From: an uncultured Bacteroidales bacterium
Lineage (GTDB): Bacteria; Bacteroidota; Bacteroidia; Bacteroidales; P3
Direction: 5' to 3'
DNA: 20,617 bases
NCBI GenBank assembly: GCA_937906975.1
Contig: CALCUN010000148.1
Coordinates: 1 to 20,617 of the forward strand
Below are positions 7,485 to 13,401 of the stretch, piece by piece. The notes below the pieces were generated by a model that saw only the letters and a list, made by a program, of their open reading frames with translations, had not been told where the DNA came from and did not search any database. Within the stretch, counting starts at the first letter, position 1, and each line of letters opens with the position of its first letter. Both the position numbers and the translations under genes were made by a program.

Positions 7485-9176
7485 TTAGAAGCTATAATTC
7501 GCACCAAATTTCACAAATATTCCCTTATACTCTGTTAGATTATAAGAATTAAAGAAAGGATTTGTGATTTCATATCCTTGTTTGCTAAGATTAAACACAT
7601 CATCTACCTGAGCAAACAAGGATAATTTTTTATTAAAAAGTTCAGTTCTCACACCTAAATCTATGCTATAATTCTCTCTTTGTTCATAAAACAATCTTGC
7701 AACAGGAGAAGAATACTGTGCAATAGCGTAAAGATTTAGCGTTTCAAAGAAATCTCTGCTTATTTTTAAGTTGAAAGAATAGGAAGTGCTATAATTAGAA
7801 TACAATCCTAAATTTGGATAATCAATTTCGTAGTAATACCTATATATATTAGCAAAAAGATTTGCCTTAAATAAGTTTCCGATTTCAAAATTTGCGTTTG
7901 CATCTAATCCATACCTAAAAGAAGTTTTCATATTGTAAGGCATAGTATAAGAAATCACATATCCATAATAATCATCAAGTAGAAAATCTGTCGCATAGTC
8001 TATTTCGTTAGAAGAATATTTATAATAAGCACTCAAAGACACAGACTCACTTCCAGAAAAAGCCTTTTGCCAACTTGCAATCAAAGAATGAGTTTGCGAA
8101 GATTTAATATTGCGATTACCAATAGTGAAAAAATCTCCACCATACAGCTTATGAGTAGTCAAATCACTTGCGGAAGGTGTTGTGGTTTTAAGATTATAAG
8201 AAAGATTAAACACATTGTCAGCATTAGCCCTATAAGTTAAATAAACCAAAGGCTCAATAGTGAATTTAAAATAAGAAGTATCATCAGGCGAATAAAGAGA
8301 TTGATAACTAAACTCTTCATTTGCTAAATTACAATCCAATCTTACATTCATCATTAAGCGATTAAAAATAAGTTTCCAATCAAAAAAGCAATTCAAACCG
8401 CTATTCCTATACCTATATATATAAGAGAAAGCAATATCCTTAACATTATATATATGGTTTAGCGAGTCATAATAATTGTAATCGGCATCTTTGTCGCTCC
8501 AAGCGTGATTTAATCTTAATCCAAGCATAATTTTAGAAGACTCATCGTAAGAATAATTATAAAAAACGTTTAAAGCAATATCATTATCCTTGGATTTAGC
8601 AACATCAAGTCCGTTAAAATTCCAATAAATCGCCGTTGGATTATCATAAATCCTAAGATTATTTCCTTTGCTCTCTGTATTAGAAAAACTTCCGTCAAGT
8701 CCAATGGATAAAATCTTCCCTTTATTATTAAAATTATGAGAATAACCAGTAGAAAATCTCGTAACACTGTTTTCAACCTTGTAAAAATCCTCCGCCTTAT
8801 AAGAAGTTGTCAATCTATTTGCAAAAGAAGAATCAATCCTTGTTTGACTTGTAAAAAGATTGTTTTGATTGCTTAATTGCAAATGAGAAAAAGAAAACGA
8901 AAAAGCGTTCCTTTCATTAAACTTATAAAGCAAATCAATATTCATTGCTCCACTATACTCCTTCGTGTCGCCGTTTGCGTTAATACTTTCAAAGAAAATA
9001 GTATCTTTTGCTTGATTTAAAGCCGATGAAAAAGTGCTTGAATTATTGTTTTTATTCATATAACTTGCTTCAAATCCCAATTTCAAAGACAATTTTTCAC
9101 TTTGCTGAGCAAAAGACAAGGATTGAACAAATAAAATCAAAGATACAAGAATTGGAAAATGTATATTTTTAAGCAT
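7485..9176 (-). CDS. Outer-membrane beta-barrel protein, TonB-receptor-like barrel without plug
   Basis: 563 residues. A signal peptide covers about residues 1-23 (cleavage after FAQ). The mature protein is a run of alternating amphipathic beta-strands rich in Tyr, Phe, Asn and Ser, ending in FGANYSF with a terminal aromatic typical of BamA substrates. The segment around PSASDLTTHKLYGG and IGNRNIKSS resembles the conserved barrel motif of the 'outer membrane protein beta-barrel family' (PF14905 type) related to TonB-dependent receptors. The usual N-terminal carboxypeptidase-regulatory domain and plug are missing: the barrel starts right after the signal peptide. TonB-coupled transport is therefore doubtful. 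It could be an orphan porin, an assembly partner or a protein with another role; substrate unknown. The gene is divergent from butyrate kinase across a 21-bp-phased repeat array. Confidence 0.75.
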   Translation of the reverse strand: MLKNIHFPILVSLILFVQSLSFAQQSEKLSLKLGFEASYMNKNNNSSTFSSALNQAKDTIFFESINANGDTKEYSGAMNIDLLYKFNERNAFSFSFSHLQLSNQNNLFTSQTRIDSSFANRLTTSYKAEDFYKVENSVTRFSTGYSHNFNNKGKILSIGLDGSFSNTESKGNNLRIYDNPTAIYWNFNGLDVAKSKDNDIALNVFYNYSYDESSKIMLGLRLNHAWSDKDADYNYYDSLNHIYNVKDIAFSYIYRYRNSGLNCFFDWKLIFNRLMMNVRLDCNLANEEFSYQSLYSPDDTSYFKFTIEPLVYLTYRANADNVFNLSYNLKTTTPSASDLTTHKLYGGDFFTIGNRNIKSSQTHSLIASWQKAFSGSESVSLSAYYKYSSNEIDYATDFLLDDYYGYVISYTMPYNMKTSFRYGLDANANFEIGNLFKANLFANIYRYYYEIDYPNLGLYSNYSTSYSFNLKISRDFFETLNLYAIAQYSSPVARLFYEQRENYSIDLGVRTELFNKKLSLFAQVDDVFNLSKQGYEITNPFFNSYNLTEYKGIFVKFGANYSF

Positions 9177-9205
9177 AAATTAAAGTGTTAAAAATGAATA
9201 TTTTG

Positions 9206-9213
9206 CAAAGGTA
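9206..9213 (-). promoter_or_regulatory. -7 box of the barrel gene promoter
   Basis: TACCTTTG on the minus strand matches TAnnTTTG, with a leader of about 25 nt. The position expected for the -33 box falls in the first units of the CTTAG array, so a protein bound there could block this promoter. Confidence 0.6.
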
Positions 9214-9293
9214 AAATTTTTTCTTAGCTTTAGAAAATTTTTTCTTAGCTTTAGAAAATTTTTTCTTAGGAATTTTAAAATATTTCTTAGGAT
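9213..9293. repeat. CTTAG motif array with 21-bp phasing (copy b)
   Basis: Four CTTAG pentamers start at 9223, 9244, 9265 and 9286, exactly 21 bp apart. Units 1 and 2 are identical 21-mers (9213-9233, 9234-9254; core TTTTTTCTTAGCTTTAG). Unit 3 is the same up to CTTAG, and unit 4 is degenerate outside TTTCTTAG. The array fills the space between the barrel gene's -7 box and the butyrate kinase -33 box (9298). Confidence 0.85.
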
Positions 9294-9297
9294 TATT

Positions 9298-9327
9298 TTT
9301 GCGAATGAAACTTTCTTTTTATATTTG
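9298..9327 (+). promoter_or_regulatory. Promoter of butyrate kinase gene
   Basis: TTTG at 9298-9301, an 18-bp spacer, then TATATTTG at 9320-9327, giving a leader of about 36 nt. The CTTAG array ends a few bases upstream of the -33 element. Confidence 0.75.
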
Positions 9328-9367
9328 CACGAAAGAAGAAAATTTTTAACAAAAATAATAGGAAAAT

Positions 9368-10447
9368 ATGAGCAACAAACAATTGATTTTAGCAATAAAT
9401 CCGGGTTCTACTTCTACAAAAGTAGCAGTTTATGACGGAGAAACACAACTATTTGTAAAAAATATTAAGCACTCTGCTGAAGAGATAGCAAAATATGCAC
9501 GAATAGCAGACCAATATGAATTTAGAAAATCACTTATTCTTGAAGAAATAGCAATAGCAGGCTATGACTTAAACGAATTTAAAGTGATAGTAGGACGTGG
9601 AGGTTTAGTAAAACCAATTTCTTCTGGCGTTTGGGGAGTAAATGCTGCAATGATAGAAGACTTAAAAAAAGGAGTATCAGGAGAACACGCTTGTAACTTA
9701 GGAGGATTGATAGCAAACGACATAGCAAGTGGCTTAAACAATGTACCAGCTATTATAGCAGACCCTGTTGTTGTAGATGAAATGGAGCCATTGGCAAGAA
9801 TAAGTGGACACCCTAAGTTCCCACGCCGTTCAATCTTCCACGCATTGAACCAAAAAGCAATCGCAAGAAAATATGCTAAAGACCACAACCAAAAATACGA
9901 AGACTTAAATCTTATTATCGTACACTTAGGAGGTGGAGTTTCAGTAGGAGTTCACAAAAAAGGTTTAGTAATAGATGTAAACCAAGCCTTAGACGGAGAA
10001 GGTCCATTCTCACCAGAAAGAACAGGTTCTTTACCAGTAAATGAAGTAGTAAACGCATGTTTCAGCGGTGAATACACAAAAGATCAAATAAAGAAAATGA
10101 TAGTAGGTAACGGAGGATACGTTGCATACTTAGGAACAAATGACGCTTACACAGTAGAGGTAAAAGCAAAAGAAGGAAGCGAAGAACATGCCTTCATTCA
10201 ATCAGCTATGGCTTATCAAGTAGCAAAAGAAATTGGAGCAGCAGCAACTGTTTTGAATGGACAAGTAGATGCAATCGTGCTTACAGGAGGAATTGCTTAC
10301 GGAAAACCATTTGATGAAGAAGTAATAGAAAGAGTTAAGTTTATTGCACCTGTTGAAGTCTATGCAGGAGAAGACGAAATGGGAGCATTAGCAATGAATG
10401 CAACTATGTTCTTGAACAATGAAATAGAATGTAAAGAATATAAATAA
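9368..10447 (+). CDS. buk: Butyrate kinase (or branched-chain acid kinase)
   Basis: 359 residues, the normal length for the family. It interconverts butyryl-phosphate + ADP and butyrate + ATP, the final substrate-level phosphorylation step; some homologues prefer isobutyrate or other branched acids. The acetate/propionate/butyrate kinase signature is clear: the ATPase-fold phosphate-1 motif LAINPGSTSTKVAVYDGE (7-24), RGGLVKP, the HPKFPRRSIFHALNQ segment, the phosphate-2 motif IVHLGGGVSVGVH, the EGPFSPERTGSLP loop and the adenosine motif VLTGGIAYGKPF. Phosphotransbutyrylase (ptb), the usual partner, is not adjacent: upstream is the divergent barrel gene and downstream an outer-membrane protein. 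The gene is monocistronic, with its own promoter and terminator. Confidence 0.93.
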   Translation: MSNKQLILAINPGSTSTKVAVYDGETQLFVKNIKHSAEEIAKYARIADQYEFRKSLILEEIAIAGYDLNEFKVIVGRGGLVKPISSGVWGVNAAMIEDLKKGVSGEHACNLGGLIANDIASGLNNVPAIIADPVVVDEMEPLARISGHPKFPRRSIFHALNQKAIARKYAKDHNQKYEDLNLIIVHLGGGVSVGVHKKGLVIDVNQALDGEGPFSPERTGSLPVNEVVNACFSGEYTKDQIKKMIVGNGGYVAYLGTNDAYTVEVKAKEGSEEHAFIQSAMAYQVAKEIGAAATVLNGQVDAIVLTGGIAYGKPFDEEVIERVKFIAPVEVYAGEDEMGALAMNATMFLNNEIECKEYK

Positions 10448-10469
10448 GAAATATTCTTATAAAATAAGG

Positions 10470-10507
10470 AGAGGGAAAATTCTTTTTGAGTTTTCCCTCT
10501 TTTTTTG
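10470..10507 (+). terminator. Rho-independent terminator of buk
   Basis: AGAGGGAAAA (10470-10479) pairs perfectly with 10491-10500 across an 11-nt loop, followed by seven more T residues. Confidence 0.9.
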
Positions 10508-10508
10508 A

Positions 10509-10557
10509 ACCATTGTGAAAAATTGGTGTTTGAAAAGAAATCAATTAACACAATGGT
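10509..10557 (+). promoter_or_regulatory. Imperfect hairpin just before the 10561 start codon
   Basis: ACCATTGTG (10509-10517) is the exact complement of CACAATGGT (10549-10557). Inside it AATTG (10521-10525) pairs with CAATT (10542-10546). Together this gives 14 bp, with a small AAA/AA internal loop and a 16-nt apical loop. The right arm ends 3 nt before the ATG. No TAnnTTTG box is visible in this gap. Confidence 0.55.
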
Positions 10558-10560
10558 ATT

Positions 10561-11241
10561 ATGAAAAAATCTGCTTTTATTTTAATCGTTTCTTTATTTG
10601 TAGCAAATATTTCTTTATTTGCACAAAGCAATGTAAAAACCTCAGGATTTATTTCCACAGCAGGATTTACGATGGGCTTTTTTAGTAAGTTTGATGATTT
10701 GAATCGCACAATCAATTCATACTATCCCGAATACAAATACTTTAATCCGATTATGCAAACAGGCTTTACGCTTGGTTTTGGCTATTATTTTAAAGATAGA
10801 TATACTATTTTGACAGAGAGTTTCGCTTCTTCTGCTCCTTCGGTAAGCATTCATGAAAATCAATATTCAGAATTGAGAAGCTATGGCAGTAAATTGGAAA
10901 TTTCTTATGTGTTTTACCGATACAAAAAGTTTGATTTTGAATTTTCAATAGGCATCGGAGGACAATATAATAGCTTTTTGAATACCGTAAAAGATGAAAA
11001 AGAAGGCTATAAACCGAATTTGGCACTTAGTTCTATGAATACAATTGTTCCAATAGGGCTAACATGGTGGATTTACAAAGAAAAAGAAATCTATGTTGGA
11101 GGAAGGGCAGTTGGAATAAGTTTAGATTATAATTTTATTGCACATAAAGGAATTACAACTGTAACAGGTTTTAGTTCAAAAGCACACTTTCCTAACATAT
11201 CTAGCAATGAGCTTTGGCTAAGTATTGTACTTAAAATGTAA
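10561..11241 (+). CDS. Exported outer-membrane beta-barrel protein of unknown function
   Basis: 226 residues. A type I signal peptide (about 1-21, cleavage after FAQ) is followed by a chain of amphipathic strands (QTGFTLGFGYYF, KLEISYVFYRY, FEFSIGIGGQY, NELWLSIVLKM) that fits a small 8-10 strand barrel of the Bacteroidota porin/PorT-like kind. No peptidoglycan-binding or plug domain is present. The start is the ATG directly after a 14-bp hairpin. The gene follows the buk terminator and is probably transcribed on its own; its last codons run close to the thiL promoter. Function and ligand cannot be read from the sequence. Confidence 0.75.
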   Translation: MKKSAFILIVSLFVANISLFAQSNVKTSGFISTAGFTMGFFSKFDDLNRTINSYYPEYKYFNPIMQTGFTLGFGYYFKDRYTILTESFASSAPSVSIHENQYSELRSYGSKLEISYVFYRYKKFDFEFSIGIGGQYNSFLNTVKDEKEGYKPNLALSSMNTIVPIGLTWWIYKEKEIYVGGRAVGISLDYNFIAHKGITTVTGFSSKAHFPNISSNELWLSIVLKM

Positions 11242-11257
11242 ATTATTCATATATTTG
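11225..11257 (+). promoter_or_regulatory. Promoter of the thiL operon
   Basis: TTG at 11225-11227, a 22-bp spacer, then TATATTTG at 11250-11257. The -33 part lies inside the end of the preceding gene. The leader is about 24 nt. Confidence 0.65.
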
Positions 11258-11284
11258 CAAGCGAAAAGCAATATAGAGAGTTAA

Positions 11285-12334
11285 ATGAGCGAAAGAACAG
11301 AACTAGAAAGCTTGGGAGAGTTTGGATTGATAGAAAGACTAACCCCAATAGAAAGAAGACAAATCAAAAACAATAGTACAATTTTATCAATAGGAGATGA
11401 CGCTGCTTGTTTAGAGTATAAGGATAAAGTAGTCTTAGTTTCCACAGATATAATGACAGAAGGAGTGCACTTTGATATGGTTTACACTCCTTTAAAGCAT
11501 TTAGGGTATAAGGCTTGCGTTGTGAATTTTTCTGATATTTACGCAATGAATGGCCGTCCTAAGCAAATCACAATTTCATTAGCCGTTAGCAATAGATATT
11601 CTGTTGAAGCCTTAGAGGAATTGTATGCGGGAATTTATCTTGCTTGTGAAAAATATGGCGTAGATGTGGTTGGAGGCGACACAACAAGCTCTTCGGCTGG
11701 AATGTTTCTTTCAATTACTGTGATAGGTGAGGTAGAAAAAGAAAAAATCGTTAAAAGAAATGGTGCAAAACCATACGATTTGCTTTGCGTAACAGGAGAT
11801 TTAGGTGCGGCATACGCAGGTCTTCTTGTTTTGCAAAGAGAAAAGGCTGCTTTTATGGTGAATCCAAATTCTCAACCTCAGTTAAAAGATTACGAATACG
11901 AGGTTGGACGTCAATTAAAGCCTGAGGCAAAGAAAAAAATCATAGACTTTTTTGAGCAAGAAGGCATTTTGCCAACTTCAATGATAGATATTTCTGATGG
12001 ATTGGCCTCAGAAACTTTGCATATCTGTAAACAATCAAATGTGGGCTGTGAAATATATTTGGAAAAACTGCCAATAGATTATAGAGCATCGAGAACATTT
12101 GAAGAATTTAAGATTTTGGCTGACACAGGAGCCTTAAATGGGGGAGAGGATTATGAGTTGTTGTTTACAATCAACCAAAAGGATTACGAAAAGATTCAAA
12201 AAAATGAAGATATTCATGTTATAGGTCATATAACTGATAAGTCTTTGGGTTGTCAGTTGGTAACACCACAAAATACTACAATAGAATTAAAGGCACAAGG
12301 CTGGAATCATTACCAAAATCAAGAGGAAAAATAA
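11285..12334 (+). CDS. thiL: Thiamine-monophosphate kinase
   Basis: 349 residues. It phosphorylates thiamine monophosphate to thiamine diphosphate, the active cofactor. The PurM/ThiL-type ATP-binding fold is recognisable from ELESLGEFGLIERLT at the start, the metal-binding GDDAA (37-41), STDIMTEGVHF, NFSDIYAMNGRPK (81-93), GGDTTSSS (130-137), ISDGLASE and GEDYELLF. The length is typical. It is the first gene of a tight operon: the HAD gene starts one base after its stop codon. No other thiamine genes or TPP riboswitch are visible nearby, so ThiL here probably serves a pathway encoded elsewhere. Confidence 0.96.
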   Translation: MSERTELESLGEFGLIERLTPIERRQIKNNSTILSIGDDAACLEYKDKVVLVSTDIMTEGVHFDMVYTPLKHLGYKACVVNFSDIYAMNGRPKQITISLAVSNRYSVEALEELYAGIYLACEKYGVDVVGGDTTSSSAGMFLSITVIGEVEKEKIVKRNGAKPYDLLCVTGDLGAAYAGLLVLQREKAAFMVNPNSQPQLKDYEYEVGRQLKPEAKKKIIDFFEQEGILPTSMIDISDGLASETLHICKQSNVGCEIYLEKLPIDYRASRTFEEFKILADTGALNGGEDYELLFTINQKDYEKIQKNEDIHVIGHITDKSLGCQLVTPQNTTIELKAQGWNHYQNQEEK

Positions 12335-12335
12335 G

Positions 12336-12956
12336 ATGATAAAGAATTTATTATTAGATATGGGAGGTGTGATACTTAATGTAAGTTATCACAAAGTTGT
12401 AGAAACGTTTAAAAGTTACGGAATAGAGAATTTTGATAAGATTTATACGCAAGCAAATCAAGTTGCTATAATTGATAAGTTTGAAGAGGGAAATTGTAGC
12501 ATTGAAGAGTTTAGAAATGGAATTAGAGATTTGGTTCAATTTCCTTTGACTGATGAGCAAATTGATAAGGCTTGGTTTGCTATGATTTTAGATTTACCAA
12601 AAGAGATTATTCAATTGCTTGGTATTTTAAAATTGAAGTATAAGCTTTATCTTTTTTCAAATACGAATGAATTACACATAGAATTTTTGAAAAAAGACTT
12701 TGAACGTCAGTTGGGATTCGATTTATTTTCTTGTGTGTTTAACAAAGCGTATTTTTCTAACGAGATTCACAGAAGAAAACCACACCCTGAATCTTTCCAA
12801 TATGTAATTGATGATGCGGGAATAAAGGCAGAAGAAACTTTATTCATAGATGATTCTCCTCAACACCTTGAAGGTGCAAAGCAAATCGGATTGAATACTT
12901 ATTGGCTTACAAATGGTGAAACGCTTATTGATTTATACGATAAAAAAATCATATAA
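12336..12956 (+). CDS. HAD-superfamily hydrolase (YihX-like, subfamily IA)
   Basis: 206 residues. A haloacid-dehalogenase-fold phosphatase with all four motifs: motif I LLLDMGGVI (nucleophile Asp8; the usual second Asp is replaced by Gly, as in the YihX-type 'DxGG/DxGN' group), motif II SNTNE, motif III Lys in RRKPHPESF, and motif IV LFIDDSPQHLEGA. A helical cap lies between motifs I and II. Likely a small phosphorylated metabolite phosphatase; substrate unknown. The missing second Asp, normally the general acid, raises the question of catalytic efficiency, although this change is characteristic of the subgroup. It sits between thiL and divIC, with stop and start codons separated by 1 bp upstream and overlapping by 1 bp downstream (TAATG). 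Confidence 0.88.
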   Translation: MIKNLLLDMGGVILNVSYHKVVETFKSYGIENFDKIYTQANQVAIIDKFEEGNCSIEEFRNGIRDLVQFPLTDEQIDKAWFAMILDLPKEIIQLLGILKLKYKLYLFSNTNELHIEFLKKDFERQLGFDLFSCVFNKAYFSNEIHRRKPHPESFQYVIDDAGIKAEETLFIDDSPQHLEGAKQIGLNTYWLTNGETLIDLYDKKII

Positions 12957-13279
12957 TGAATACGTCTTTTAAAGATAATAGGTTTTTTAAAATACTTTTA
13001 AATAAGTATGTTATAACAATTTTGTTTTTTGCTCTTTTGTTGTTGTTTTCTCCTGATAACAATATTATATATTATAATAAGGTGAAAAAACAATATCAAG
13101 AAATTGAACAAAAAAAGGATTTTATTTTAGATGAAATCAAACAAGATAGCATAAGAAGTGCTGATTTGGAAAAGAATATTAAGGCAAAAGAAAAGTATGG
13201 TAGAGAGAAATATTTAATGAAGGCTGAAAACGAAGATATTTACATAATAAAGCAACAAGGAAACGAAATATCTCATTAA
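12956..13279 (+). CDS. divIC: Septum formation initiator family protein (FtsB/DivIC)
   Basis: 107 residues. The topology is cytoplasmic N-terminus, one transmembrane helix (about 17-35), then a periplasmic coiled coil (about 40-80), as expected of FtsB/DivIC, which joins FtsL and FtsQ in the divisome. The C-terminal block EKYGREKYLMKAENEDIYII matches the family's conserved motif in Bacteroidota. The start overlaps the HAD gene's stop by one base (TAATG), so translation is probably coupled. No terminator is visible between this gene and the next. Confidence 0.88.
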   Translation: MNTSFKDNRFFKILLNKYVITILFFALLLLFSPDNNIIYYNKVKKQYQEIEQKKDFILDEIKQDSIRSADLEKNIKAKEKYGREKYLMKAENEDIYIIKQQGNEISH

Positions 13280-13337
13280 GTTTTTGCTTTAATAATTAAA
13301 AAAACTCGCTTTTTTTTAGTGTTTAATAGAAAATTTG

Positions 13338-13345
13338 TAATTTTG
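13338..13345 (+). promoter_or_regulatory. -7 box of the PorE-like gene promoter
   Basis: TAATTTTG matches TAnnTTTG; the -33 region is weak. The leader is about 52 nt. Confidence 0.55.
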
Positions 13346-13401
13346 TAGTCAGTAAAATAAGTATTTTTTTACAGATTTTTTTCTAAAAATTTATTAAGTA
13401 T

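Noticed and set aside
9213..9293. CRISPR-like reading of the 21-bp repeats
   Set aside because: The units are directly adjacent with no unique spacers, and no cas genes are present.
9180..9395. Minus-strand open frame with repeated FLKLRKN
   Set aside because: It is the translation of the 21-bp tandem repeat (a multiple of three) in non-coding DNA and covers both promoters.
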